DNA of 64,000 nucleotides, from contig CAZPVX010000010.1 in NCBI GenBank assembly GCA_964590135.1, positions 62,001-126,000 on the forward strand. Direction: 5' to 3'. The notes under the pieces were generated by a model. The model saw only the letters and a list, made by a program, of their open reading frames with translations, was not told the DNA's origin and did not search any database. The stretch comes from JBDHWI01 sp964590135. GTDB lineage: Bacteria; Chloroflexota; Anaerolineae; J036; Brachytrichaceae. The position numbers and the translations under genes were made by a program. Shown here in pieces: positions 1 to 8,471 of the stretch. The stretch's first letter is position 1. Every line of letters starts with the position of its first letter.

Positions 1-1352
1 CCATCGATATTGACGGCGCTGAAGAAACACAGCCGGCGCTCGCGATGCATCACCACCGAGAAATGCTCATACTTCAACTCGAACGCGCGCGGGTTGCCGG
101 CAAAGTCGAACGTCAGCACATTGCGCTTGTCGCGTCTCACCGCCGGCAGCGGCGCCAGGGTGCCTTTGCCCAGAAAGTCGACCTGGTAGCCCTGGCGGTC
201 GAGATAGTCTTCGCGCCGGCCCTCAGTTGCAAATTCATCCTCATCATCTGTCTCCGTGCTCACCGCGATCACGTTGATCGCACCGCCGGTGACTGCCGGC
301 ATCGCAAGCGTGAGTTTCAGATGGACGGGAACGGTGATTGTGGTGTTGTCCTGCCGGCCGGGTTGCGTAGCCGCCGGCGATGTTGGCTGCGCATGCGCGC
401 GCGCCGGCTTGCCGCTGGTCACTGCGCGCAATCGCTCCTCAATCATATTCGCCGGCACTGTGTAATTCGCTTCCAGGAAGCGGCCGGCAAAATGGATGCC
501 GACCGCCGCGCCGCTGGCCAGATCGATCACTGGTGAGCCGGAGCAGCCGCCGAGTGTCGAGCAGTCGTGCAACACCACGCGCGCATCAGCGCGTTCCACC
601 TGCCCGGGGGCAAGCCGCTTCTTGTCATAGACATCGCCAAAGATCTGCTCCATCAAATGCAGATCGGGGATGCGACTGTCGCGCGCAGGGTAGCCGATGA
701 CCGCCACCTGCTGGTCGCTGTGCGGCGCTGCGGCGGCAAATGGGATTGGTGCGGCGAGGTTTTTGCCCTTGACTTGCAGGAAGGCGAGGTCCGGGCCGGC
801 CTCATCTTCAATGTGAAGAATCTTGTGAATGGCGTAGGTGCGGTCAGCAGCGCGCTGGAACTCTTCGAGGAAGTCGATGCCGGCCTGCATCGGCGCGCCA
901 GCCACGCCAGCGCGAAAGACCCATGCCCCGCCACCGGCGCGGCCAAACTCCTGCGCCACATGCCGGTTCGTGATCACGATGTCTGGCGCAACCAGCCAGC
1001 CCGTGCCAACCCAATCCAGGCGTGGATGACCCTTCAACTCGATGCGGCCCACCGCGCGAATGGGGGGAATGAGCCTCTTGCGTGCCTGTTGCAGGCGGTC
1101 GCGCCATACCGCGCTCTCAGCGTCCTTGAAGACGAGTTGCGCTGCATCGTTCGACACGGTGAGGACGGGCCGGCCACTGCGCAGCACGATGGACTTGGCA
1201 GTGAATTCGGCGGCTGCACGGCTGTGTTTGTCATCGGCAAGCGTGATGTCTTTGCTGCGCTGGTCGAGCCGGTGTTGCAGCTCGCGCCACAAATCTGCGT
1301 CGCGTGCCTGAATGCGCGCGAGTGCGCTGTCGATCTTGTTTAGGTCGAGCAT
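1..1352 (-). CDS. Trypsin-like serine protease fused to DNA/RNA non-specific (NUC) endonuclease, C-terminus cut by window edge
   Basis: A continuous minus-strand frame of 450 codons starts at ATG 1352 (purine-rich GGGAG about 10 bases upstream) and runs off the left edge. After a charged helical N-terminus (about 100 residues) comes a chymotrypsin-fold domain with the triad visible in order: His in TNRHVAQEFG, Asp in DLAFLQVKG, and Ser in the GGCSGSPVIDL loop. A linker of low complexity follows, and the last 60 residues (LKYEHFSVVMH, then LCFFSAVNIDG) match the opening strands of the Endonuclease_NS/NUC family; the DRGH catalytic motif would lie beyond the edge. Trypsin-NUC fusions are a known architecture, linked to conflict and effector systems, and are usually cytoplasmic; no signal peptide is seen here. 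A long frame on the opposite strand is a GC-bias shadow. Confident in the protease, good confidence in the NUC call. Confidence 0.85.
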   Translation of the reverse strand, partial: MLDLNKIDSALARIQARDADLWRELQHRLDQRSKDITLADDKHSRAAAEFTAKSIVLRSGRPVLTVSNDAAQLVFKDAESAVWRDRLQQARKRLIPPIRAVGRIELKGHPRLDWVGTGWLVAPDIVITNRHVAQEFGRAGGGAWVFRAGVAGAPMQAGIDFLEEFQRAADRTYAIHKILHIEDEAGPDLAFLQVKGKNLAAPIPFAAAAPHSDQQVAVIGYPARDSRIPDLHLMEQIFGDVYDKKRLAPGQVERADARVVLHDCSTLGGCSGSPVIDLASGAAVGIHFAGRFLEANYTVPANMIEERLRAVTSGKPARAHAQPTSPAATQPGRQDNTTITVPVHLKLTLAMPAVTGGAINVIAVSTETDDEDEFATEGRREDYLDRQGYQVDFLGKGTLAPLPAVRRDKRNVLTFDFAGNPRAFELKYEHFSVVMHRERRLCFFSAVNID

Positions 1353-1453
1353 GGAGTGGTCTCCCTTGCCGGCCGCATGCGCCGGCGGTGCTCACATAGC
1401 ATACGCCCAGATGGCAAAGGACACGGATGACCTCTGTGGCAAGCTGTCAACCC

Positions 1454-2371
1454 TCAGCCGTTCAGCAGTTGGCTGAGCGCGCGAGGTGTGTTCGTCGTGA
1501 ACAGGTCGACGCCGGCGCGCATCAGGCGCGGCGCGTTGTGCCTGGCGGCGGGATTGCTGGTGTCGATCGTCCATGCGTCCAGCATGATGCCGTGTTCGTG
1601 CAGCATCGCCGCCCAGTCAAAGTCGTCGTCGAGCGATTGCGCTATCAGTTTGTGATTGAGGTAAAGCGTGCTGACGCGCGGCACGAGGCCGATCAGCGCG
1701 CTGCAGCGGTCGCGCAGGTAATCGCGCGCCGGCCAATAGCGTTGCGAGGCGAGCGGATGGTCATCGTAGTAGCCGTATGCGCCAAGCGCCTTTGGGTGTT
1801 CGCGCGGGTCGCGGGTCGCGCCGGCCGGCTGCCAGTCGATGTAGAACTGCACGTCGAAGCCGAGATTGAGCCACGGTGCGAGCCGGCGCAACTTGCGCAA
1901 TTGCCAGTCCGCGCCACTGCTCACGATCACCCGCTCCCCAAGCGACTCGATCCGCGCGACCAGCCGGCGCAAAGGCTCCTCATCGTTGAAGGGGGTCATG
2001 TTCTTGAAGTCGATCTGCAAGCGCGCTTTGTGTGGATGCTGGTTCAAGGCAGCCACCACGTCGCTCAGCAGCGGCACGCGGGTTTCTGTGGGCTGCCCGT
2101 CGCGCATGAAGCGCAATTGTTGCGCCTGCGCCGGCGTGCAAGCATCCACTCTGCCGGCGCCGGTGGTCTCATTCTCCAGCGCGGGGTCATGCACCAGCAG
2201 ATAGTCGCCTTCTGCCAGCGCAGTCACGTCGATCTCGATCACCGCCGCGCCGGCGTCGAGGCAGGCGTGGATCGCTTCAAGCGAGTTTGGTGGATGCGGC
2301 ATGCCATCCAGGGCGGCCGTGTGATGCACGATGATGGGCGGGCGAATGGGTAATGTTGTCACGTCGGCCAT
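1454..2371 (-). CDS. Glycerophosphodiester phosphodiesterase family protein
   Basis: 305 residues, the usual length for a bacterial GDPD TIM-barrel enzyme, which hydrolyses glycerophosphodiesters to glycerol-3-phosphate and an alcohol. The family landmarks are present: a His pair at residues 16-17 followed by PPNSLEAI (in place of the canonical HRG...PENT), Glu46 and Asp48 in VIEIDV (metal ligands), and the HDP motif at residues 61-63. The C-terminal strand LDAWTIDT and GVDLFTTNTP also match. The first motif is divergent (HHT instead of HRG), so substrate or efficiency may differ. No signal peptide or membrane segment, so cytoplasmic. It lies 42 bases downstream of the STAND regulator on the same strand and may be co-transcribed with it. 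Confidence 0.88.
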   Translation of the reverse strand: MADVTTLPIRPPIIVHHTAALDGMPHPPNSLEAIHACLDAGAAVIEIDVTALAEGDYLLVHDPALENETTGAGRVDACTPAQAQQLRFMRDGQPTETRVPLLSDVVAALNQHPHKARLQIDFKNMTPFNDEEPLRRLVARIESLGERVIVSSGADWQLRKLRRLAPWLNLGFDVQFYIDWQPAGATRDPREHPKALGAYGYYDDHPLASQRYWPARDYLRDRCSALIGLVPRVSTLYLNHKLIAQSLDDDFDWAAMLHEHGIMLDAWTIDTSNPAARHNAPRLMRAGVDLFTTNTPRALSQLLNG

Positions 2372-2413
2372 TATGGCAGAGGCGATGCGCTGGCGTCAGC
2401 CCTTCATTGCGGT

Positions 2414-4672
2414 TCACAGAGACTCGAGCGTGGCCTGCGCCTCATCCAATTCGCGCTGCAAGCCCAGACGCTGGAAGTGGCGAATGGCTGCTGTGACGCT
2501 GGTCTGCGCCAGCGTTGCATCGCCCTGTCGCGCGGCCAGCCGGCCTTCCAGCAACAGGACATCTGGCAGGTGCCGGTCGATGCCGTGCTGCATCACCGCT
2601 TCGCGACAGCCGGCGACGAGCGTGCTTGCTTCATCATCACAGCCCTCGTTCAGCAGCGCCTTTGCCAGCGCCAGCTTCAGCGCCATGGCTGCGCGCGGGT
2701 TGTCGCGGTCGGGGTCATCGCGCAGCGCCTCCTGTAGCAACTTCTGCGCCGCCGCAGCATCCCCTTTTTGCAACAGGCATTCAGCCAGCCACTTCACCGT
2801 GATCAACCTGACGTGCGGGTTGAGACCGGGCGTGGCCAGCAAGGCGCGCCACTCACGTTCGGCGGCGTCCCAGTGTCCGCCGGCGAAGTGATAGCTCGCC
2901 ACCGCGTGGTGATACACCTCGGCGATCTCGGCGGGCAGCACACTCGCTTCGGCCAGCGCCTTCAAGTGCGGCAGTTGCTCCGCCACGCCGGCCAGATTGC
3001 CGCTGCGCGAGAGCCGCTGCATGTGATACGACAGCCATCTGATTTCCTGCGCCGGTTGCCTCAGCGCGCGCGCAGCTTCGGCGGCGATCAGGTTGATGTT
3101 TGGTTCGCGATTGAGCAGGCCGCGCACGTAGCAGTAGTAGCCGATGCCATCTGCCAGCGCCAGCACTTTCTCGTGCTGGCCGGCGTTGCGCGCCCAGGCT
3201 GCCACCGCGTGCCACGCGTCGCGCTCAGGATCCAGCAGAGACAATTTCTTCAAGTCGTCGCGGCTATAGCCCACCAGCGCGCCGAGTTGAATGTGCCAGT
3301 CCAGCCAGCGTTGGCGCGCGCCGGCTGTAAAGGCGACATCCTTCGACAATTCCTTCTCCGCAAAGACGCGCACGAGCGGATGCAGCGCGTAGCGTGGCGC
3401 GCTGTCAATCTCGGCCTGCAGCGCGCTCAGGAATGACAGGTCGGCCAGCGTGTTCACCGCGCGATTGAAGATGGCGCCGCGCACGTCAGCGGCAACGGAC
3501 AGCGCCTCATGGCTGGCGCTTGCGCCAAAGAGCGTGGCAGCCAGAAGCACGCGCCGCGCAGCCTCATCCAGCAGCGACCAGTTGCGCGTGAAGAGCTCTT
3601 CAAAAATCTCGCCGCGCGCTTGCTTCAGATCGGCCACCGCGTCCTGCAGTGGCCGGCGCTCCAGCTTCAGGCTGCCCAGCGCCATCTCGATGGCCTTCGG
3701 GTTGCCGCCGGCGGCCTCAATCAGCGGCGCGATCTGTCCGGGTTGCGGCGCATCGTTGAAGCGCAGCGCGCGCAGCCGTTGCAGCGCAAACGCCAGCGCC
3801 TCATCATCATCCATCCCGCCCAACTCCACCGGCCAGCCGCCCTGGCGAAACTCGCGGCGGTATTCGCGCGTGGTGATGATGACCTTGCTTGGCTCTGGCA
3901 GCGAGAGCAGCCAGCGCAACAGGTGCGCATCGGTGATGGTCTCGAAGTTGTCGATGATGAGCAGCACGCGCCGACTGCGCAAGGCATATTCGATGTTGCG
4001 GCGCTTGTCGTCCTCGCTGCGATCGAGCAGGTTGAGCAGGACGAGCGTCTGCGCGATCTCGTCCAGCACCGCATTCAGTGTGGTGAAGCCCGGGCGCGCG
4101 GCATCGCTCACCCATACCGCCGCATCGAAGCGCGGCCCGTCGAATTCGGAGTCGAGGCAGCGCTCGGCCACCTCGCGCGCGAGCGAGGTCTTGCCCATGC
4201 CGCCGAGGCTGGCGATGATGACGGCGGCGGTGCGCTGACCGAGCGCGTGGACGATTTCATCGAACGGTCCGGCGCGCATGATGAATTGCGCATAGCTGGG
4301 GCGCGGCAGGTTGTGCAGCACGCGCTCCGGCATGCCGGTGGCGGCGATGGGGCAGAGCTGATTGAGCAACTCGTCGATGCGCGGGTAGCCGGCGACGAAG
4401 AGGAAGCGGCTGAGCCATTGGCGGTTGAAGAAGCCGCGCTTCACGCCGGCTTCGGCGAGCAACTGCACCGTGCGCGGGTCGGGCGGCAGAAAACCGCGCT
4501 TGTAGCGCTGGATCGTGGAGCCGGACAGGCCGATGGTGTCGCCCAGGTCCTTCTCGATGCTTTCGGCAGTGCGCCCCTCGCACGCGGCGATGCTGTTGAT
4601 GGCGCCGCTGAGCAGCCGGCCAAACTCGCTGTTCCTGTTGTTGCGCTCGATGCTCGCTTGCATGGCGACCAT
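2414..4672 (-). CDS. STAND-type regulator: HTH, NB-ARC-like ATPase, TPR repeats
   Basis: 752 residues. The N-terminal ~90 residues contain an HTH-like stretch (GLSGSTIQRYKRGFLPP). A P-loop NTPase follows with Walker A SLGGMGKTS (about residues 155-163), Walker B VLLIIDNFE, a sensor strand KVIITTRE and the GGNPKAIEMA (GxP) motif typical of NB-ARC/STAND ATPases. The C-terminal ~300 residues are helical, Ala/Leu-rich, with TPR-like repeats. STAND proteins act as ATP-switched signalling hubs, often transcription regulators in bacteria. The chosen ATG is at 4672; a second ATG three codons later is possible. Neither has a clear Shine-Dalgarno. A perfect 20-bp palindrome sits 13 bases upstream of the start, suggesting autoregulation. 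The signal sensed is unknown. Confidence 0.85.
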   Translation of the reverse strand: MVAMQASIERNNRNSEFGRLLSGAINSIAACEGRTAESIEKDLGDTIGLSGSTIQRYKRGFLPPDPRTVQLLAEAGVKRGFFNRQWLSRFLFVAGYPRIDELLNQLCPIAATGMPERVLHNLPRPSYAQFIMRAGPFDEIVHALGQRTAAVIIASLGGMGKTSLAREVAERCLDSEFDGPRFDAAVWVSDAARPGFTTLNAVLDEIAQTLVLLNLLDRSEDDKRRNIEYALRSRRVLLIIDNFETITDAHLLRWLLSLPEPSKVIITTREYRREFRQGGWPVELGGMDDDEALAFALQRLRALRFNDAPQPGQIAPLIEAAGGNPKAIEMALGSLKLERRPLQDAVADLKQARGEIFEELFTRNWSLLDEAARRVLLAATLFGASASHEALSVAADVRGAIFNRAVNTLADLSFLSALQAEIDSAPRYALHPLVRVFAEKELSKDVAFTAGARQRWLDWHIQLGALVGYSRDDLKKLSLLDPERDAWHAVAAWARNAGQHEKVLALADGIGYYCYVRGLLNREPNINLIAAEAARALRQPAQEIRWLSYHMQRLSRSGNLAGVAEQLPHLKALAEASVLPAEIAEVYHHAVASYHFAGGHWDAAEREWRALLATPGLNPHVRLITVKWLAECLLQKGDAAAAQKLLQEALRDDPDRDNPRAAMALKLALAKALLNEGCDDEASTLVAGCREAVMQHGIDRHLPDVLLLEGRLAARQGDATLAQTSVTAAIRHFQRLGLQRELDEAQATLESL

Positions 4673-4685
4673 TGTGGCAGAGATT

Positions 4686-4705
4686 CGCTACGAAATTTCG
4701 TAGCG
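4686..4705. promoter_or_regulatory. Perfect 20-bp palindrome, candidate operator
   Basis: CGCTACGAAATTTCGTAGCG is its own reverse complement over all 20 bases. It lies 13 bases upstream of the start codon of the STAND regulator (minus strand), in a 297-base divergent intergenic region that also leads to the secreted repeat protein at 4970. Position and symmetry fit a dimeric HTH-protein operator, most simply for autorepression. There is no T-run, and the stem lacks a loop, so a terminator is unlikely. The rest of the region 4706-4969 shows no clear promoter or RNA. Confidence 0.5.
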
Positions 4706-4969
4706 GCGTGACCGGCTTTTCGCAGCGCCGCCGGCGTATGGTGTGGTCGCCTCGCCGGCGCGGGCATGCAAGGGGGATGTGAACGCGCTGGCGAGGTGGG
4801 GGATGAACCCGAGGCGCCGGCGCATGCCAGTCTGCATCGCAGCACCCGCCGGCGCTTCGGGGTTGTATTGGGGCAAAACTACCCATTGAGTCAGTGACCA
4901 CTCTGCACCTTTTCCAAGTGTCATTCCTGCACTGGCATGCACACTGAATATCATCTTGTGAGGATTTAT

Positions 4970-6133
4970 ATGAAGAGAGTCATTTTCGTTCTCGCCCTGC
5001 TGTCTATGATTGTTGCACCAGCGCTTGCCACTGCGCAAGCTCCCCAATTCAAGGACGGCGTCTATCTCGTCAACCAGCAAGTTGCACCTGGCACCTATCG
5101 CTCCACGGGCAAAGGCGCATCATGCTATTGGGAGCGCAGCGGAGAAGGTGAAAATATTCTGGACAACCATTTCGGGCTGGCCGGCGGCGTAGTCACCATC
5201 CAGCCAACCGATTACCAGTTCGAATCCAAGCGTTGCGGGCCGTGGATTGCGATGGATACGGCGCAATTGCCGGCGCTGCCCATCGCGCAACAGACTGCGC
5301 CTAAGAAAGACGGTTTCTATGTCGTTGGGTGGGATATTGCGCCCGGGTTGTGGCGCTCCACTGGTGTCGGCGCGAAGTGTTACTGGGAACGGCAGACCAT
5401 CACGCAGGACATCATTGATAACGACGCAGGTCTTGCCGGCGGCGCGGCCATGATTCAGCCGACGGATTTCGTGTTCTATGTCAAGGGCTGTGGCGATTGG
5501 GTCATGCTCGACACCAACAACATGCCGGCGTTGCCCGTTGAAAAGCAGCAGGCGCCCAAGAAGGATGGCGTCTACATCATTGGCTTGAACATGGCGCCAG
5601 GCAAATGGCGCTCGAATGGCGCCGGCGAGAAATGCTATTGGGAGAAGCTGTCCAGGACACAGGAAATCATCGACAACCACTTTGGCGTTGCCAGCGTGAT
5701 CGTTGACATTGCACCCACAGACTTTCAGTTCAAGACGAATGGCTGTGGTGTGTGGACGCTGGGCGGTGGTGTGGGTGCGCCGCTCACGCCACAAAACACC
5801 TCGTCAACATCGCCGGCGGCAACCGCCTGTCCCAACCCAAATGTGTGCATTTTGGCGCCGGCGGATGGCACATCGGTGAAGAAGGGTGCCATCGTCGTGT
5901 TCACCGGCACGGCTAACGCGCCGAATTTTGCACGCTATCAGTTTCAGGCTGGCAATGGCCAGACGTGGGGCGATATCGCTGATTTCAAGAAGCCGGTGGC
6001 GAATGGCGAGTTGATGGAGTTGCACACCGACACGCTGCCGGCGGGCGTCTACACTATTCGACTTCAGGTGATCGATGCATCGGGCAACGCCGGCGCCGAG
6101 AAAGCGCAGATCACCCTGACCATTCAACCTTAG
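4970..6133 (+). CDS. Secreted protein with three ~70-residue tandem repeats and a C-terminal Ig-like domain
   Basis: 388 residues from ATG 4970, chosen because GTGAGGATTT gives a Shine-Dalgarno and the next residues (MKRVIFVLALLSM...ATAQA) form a clean Sec signal peptide; an in-frame ATG at 4937 would add 11 residues before it. The mature part holds three repeats, each beginning DGVY/DGFY, then APGxWRS/APGTYRS, GxxCYWER/CYWEK, IIDNxxG, a PTDFxF strand and a Cys-Gly pair near the end. Two conserved Cys per repeat suggest one disulphide each. The final ~90 residues (CILAPADGTSVKKG onward) look like an Ig/fibronectin-type beta domain. It was not matched to a named family with certainty; the repeat resembles uncharacterised secreted domains of Actinobacteria and Chloroflexota. 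Probably an extracellular binding protein. Confidence 0.8.
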   Translation: MKRVIFVLALLSMIVAPALATAQAPQFKDGVYLVNQQVAPGTYRSTGKGASCYWERSGEGENILDNHFGLAGGVVTIQPTDYQFESKRCGPWIAMDTAQLPALPIAQQTAPKKDGFYVVGWDIAPGLWRSTGVGAKCYWERQTITQDIIDNDAGLAGGAAMIQPTDFVFYVKGCGDWVMLDTNNMPALPVEKQQAPKKDGVYIIGLNMAPGKWRSNGAGEKCYWEKLSRTQEIIDNHFGVASVIVDIAPTDFQFKTNGCGVWTLGGGVGAPLTPQNTSSTSPAATACPNPNVCILAPADGTSVKKGAIVVFTGTANAPNFARYQFQAGNGQTWGDIADFKKPVANGELMELHTDTLPAGVYTIRLQVIDASGNAGAEKAQITLTIQP

Positions 6134-6178
6134 CGCGTCATTGATGTCCCATGCGTCGTGGGACGACCGCCGGTCGCC

Positions 6179-6787
6179 CTACTTCACGGTAATCAACACC
6201 CAGAACGCGACGTTGCCTTCGGGGCCGGTGCCGAAATCTTGCCCATTCGGCGCGCGCAGCTTCCAGAAACCCTGAAACTTGCCGGCTCGCAACGATGCGC
6301 GCATCGGCACGCTGATTTCGGCGTCTGCGCCGGGCGGCGTGTTGGGCAACGTCACGCCATCCTTGCCGTCCAGCCGGTCGCCGGCGTTGAAGGCGATCGT
6401 GTAACTGGCATCCCAGGTGCAGGTGCCGGCGTTCTTGATGCGCCAGGTCTTGTTGAAGTTTTCGCCGCGCTGCAGTACCGCGCCATCGGGGATGGTCACG
6501 TCGCGCACATTGGCGGCCTTGTTGGTGCAGCCGGCTGCATTGGCTGCCGGCGCAGCGGTTGCCGCCGGCGCAGCTTCGGCCGGCGTGGGGCTTGGCACGA
6601 TGCGCGGTGAGGGCGCCTGGGTGGGCGGCGCAGCGGTGGGCAAGGGTGGGTCGGTGGGCGCGATGGTTGGCGTTGGAGTCGGCTCCGGCGATCCGCCGCA
6701 GGCGCTCAGAAGCAGGGCAAAGAGCAGGCCGGCGGTGATGTGTGCAGCGCGCTGCACATATGCGCGGGTGCGTGAGTGCTGGTTCAT
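6179..6787 (-). CDS. Lipoprotein with NBR1-type Ig-like domain
   Basis: 202 residues from ATG 6787 (an in-frame ATG seven codons upstream is less likely because the signal peptide would be displaced). The signal peptide ends in the lipobox LLLSACGG, so the protein should be lipid-anchored on the outer face. A Pro/Thr/Ala-rich linker of ~60 residues leads to a ~110-residue beta domain beginning NVRDVTIPDG, with the signature FNKTWRIKNAGTCTWD and a closing FWKLRAPNGQDFG. This pattern is the NBR1-Ig-like (Ig-like domain from next to BRCA1) fold, common in Chloroflexota lipoproteins. The function there is unknown; probably protein or glycan binding at the cell surface. Confidence 0.85.
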   Translation of the reverse strand: MNQHSRTRAYVQRAAHITAGLLFALLLSACGGSPEPTPTPTIAPTDPPLPTAAPPTQAPSPRIVPSPTPAEAAPAATAAPAANAAGCTNKAANVRDVTIPDGAVLQRGENFNKTWRIKNAGTCTWDASYTIAFNAGDRLDGKDGVTLPNTPPGADAEISVPMRASLRAGKFQGFWKLRAPNGQDFGTGPEGNVAFWVLITVK

Positions 6788-6895
6788 GTGCTTGATCCTG
6801 CACCGCAACGGGTTGGCGCGATGAGTGGCGTTGAATTGCGGTGAAACCTGCGGCTTTGCGATGACACGCCATCATCGCATTCACCAGCGCCCATT

Positions 6896-8296
6896 TTAGA
6901 ACAGCGCCGGCTGCGCTTCTTCCAGATACCCTTGCGCCTGCAGATGCGCGATGATGCGCTCGGCGGATTGCGCCGGCGATTCGTGCAGCGTGTCGATCAC
7001 CACTTCGGCCACCGCCGGCGGCTCATACGGGTCCGACACGCCGGTGAACTCTCTGATCAGGCCGGCGCGCGCCTTTGCATACAGCCCCTTGCGGTCGCGC
7101 CGCTCGCATTCCTCAATCGGCGTCGCCACATACACCAGCACGAAGCCGCCCAACGGCTCGATCATCTCGCGCACTTGCCGGCGCGTCTGCTCATAGGGCG
7201 CGATTGGCGCGCACACCGCGATGCCGCCGTGCTTCGTAATCTCTGATGCGACGTAGCCGATGCGCCGGATGTTGAGGTCGCGGTGCTCCTTGGAGAAGCC
7301 CAGCTCCGAGGAGAGATGTTTGCGCACGCGGTCGCCATCCAGCAGGGTAACGCGCCGGCCGCCCAGGGCGTGCAAGCGCGTCACCAGCGCATTCGCGATG
7401 GTCGATTTGCCCGCGCCGGACAGGCCGGTAAAGAACACGGTGAAGCCCTGCCGGCTGCGCGGCGGATGCAGCCGCTCCATCTCGGCAGCAACTTCGGGCA
7501 GGGCATCCGCGCTGTCGAACAGCGGCATGAAGTGGACGCCGATGCCGATCTCGTCGCCGAGTGATTGCAGAAATTCCTTTTCTGCGGCCAGCGCGCGCGG
7601 CAGCACAATGTCGGTTGCGCCGCAGTTTTTTGCAATCAGTGCGTGTAGTAGGGCAGGGTGGCTCGCGCGCGCCGGCTCGGCCAGCGGCAGCAGCGCCAGC
7701 AGCGCGTTGCCTTCGAAGCGCGGCAGCATGGCGCGGTGCGCGCGCGCACGCGCGTAGTGCGCGGTGTCGTCGGGCGAGACTGCTCCGATGATGGGCTGCA
7801 GCAGCACGCCGGCGCCCAGCGATTGCGCCATCCCCTTGAGCCAATCGCACTCGGCGGCGGTCAGGGGCGCGTGCGATTGCAGCGCCAGCGTGCGCGGCCA
7901 TCTGTTCTTGTGGATGGCAGCGCGGATCTGCGCCGGCGTCAACCTTGCATCAGGAAAATCGACATGTGATGGCAACTGCACAGGCTCTACGACGCCGGCC
8001 AACTGCGCGGCATCGCCGGCGCAATGCGCTTCGCTCACATGCAGGATTGCCAGCAGCACGCCCTCGGCGTCGCGCAGTTCGACCGGTGTGCCGGCGGCCA
8101 GCGTCTGGGCAAAGGCGTTGCTCACATCCAGCGTGAGCGGCAGCGGGCACAGCGCGCCATCCACAAGCCGGCAGCGCGCTTGCACCGCCTGCGCATCCGC
8201 CGGCGTCAGGTAGCCATGCAGCGGCGCAAACGCGCCATTTAGCAGCAGCTCGAGATCGCACGCCTGCTGCGGCGTCAAACTCCATGCGTTGCTCAT
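6896..8296 (-). CDS. Adenylylsulfate kinase fused to a degenerate ATP-sulfurylase-like domain
   Basis: 466 residues from ATG 8296 (MSNAWSLTPQQ matches the start of Sat-type proteins; the 38-codon extension upstream is not conserved-looking and runs toward the MITE-like element). The C-terminal ~175 residues are a complete APS kinase (CysC): P-loop FTGLSGAGKSTIA, LLDGDRVRKHLSSELGFS, RIGYVASEITKHGGI and APIAPYEQTRR. It would phosphorylate APS to PAPS. The N-terminal ~290 residues follow the ATP sulfurylase fold (LNGAFAPLHGYL at the start) but have lost its active site: the QTRNPxHxxH loop reads QSHAPLTAAE, and the MRYAGPREA and GRDHAG motifs are unrecognisable. So only the kinase half is expected to be active. 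The same two-domain order is seen in bifunctional Sat-CysC of Aquifex-type bacteria. Confidence 0.9.
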   Translation of the reverse strand: MSNAWSLTPQQACDLELLLNGAFAPLHGYLTPADAQAVQARCRLVDGALCPLPLTLDVSNAFAQTLAAGTPVELRDAEGVLLAILHVSEAHCAGDAAQLAGVVEPVQLPSHVDFPDARLTPAQIRAAIHKNRWPRTLALQSHAPLTAAECDWLKGMAQSLGAGVLLQPIIGAVSPDDTAHYARARAHRAMLPRFEGNALLALLPLAEPARASHPALLHALIAKNCGATDIVLPRALAAEKEFLQSLGDEIGIGVHFMPLFDSADALPEVAAEMERLHPPRSRQGFTVFFTGLSGAGKSTIANALVTRLHALGGRRVTLLDGDRVRKHLSSELGFSKEHRDLNIRRIGYVASEITKHGGIAVCAPIAPYEQTRRQVREMIEPLGGFVLVYVATPIEECERRDRKGLYAKARAGLIREFTGVSDPYEPPAVAEVVIDTLHESPAQSAERIIAHLQAQGYLEEAQPALF

Positions 8297-8340
8297 TTGT
8301 AGTTTCCCGGTTCTGATGGATGGCTGATAGATGGTTAGAT

Positions 8341-8471
8341 AACGTGACTGGCTACCTGCGCAAAGTCCGCTTGAGCGGACTGAAATAACCCGCTTCGGCG
8401 GGTGTTGCAAGCGCAGCCGCCGGCTTTAGCCGCTGGTGGTCTGGCCACAAGCCAAGATAGCAAGTCACGTT
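8341..8471. mobile_element. MITE-like element with terminal inverted repeats
   Basis: A 131-base stretch is bounded by inverted repeats AACGTGACTGGCTA (8341-8354) and TAGCAAGTCACGTT (8458-8471), 13 of 14 bases matching, and flanked on both sides by the tetranucleotide AGAT (8337-8340 and 8472-8475), which looks like a target-site duplication. Inside are two small hairpins, GTCCGCTTGAGCGGAC (8365-8380) and CCCGCTTCGGCGGG (8389-8402), then a GC-rich imperfect inverted repeat around 8417-8436. It has no coding capacity. Its last two bases form part of the stop codon of the adjacent TMEM175 gene, so insertion may have trimmed that gene. Copies elsewhere in the genome cannot be seen from this window. 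Confidence 0.55.

Noticed and set aside
567..1343. Long open frame on the plus strand opposite the protease gene
   Set aside because: The minus strand carries a conserved triad and family motifs; the plus frame has a shadow-like composition (Ala/Arg/His-rich) with no motif.
5214..5232. GTTCGAATCC, like a tRNA T-arm
   Set aside because: Inside the secreted repeat protein gene; no acceptor, D or anticodon stems around it.
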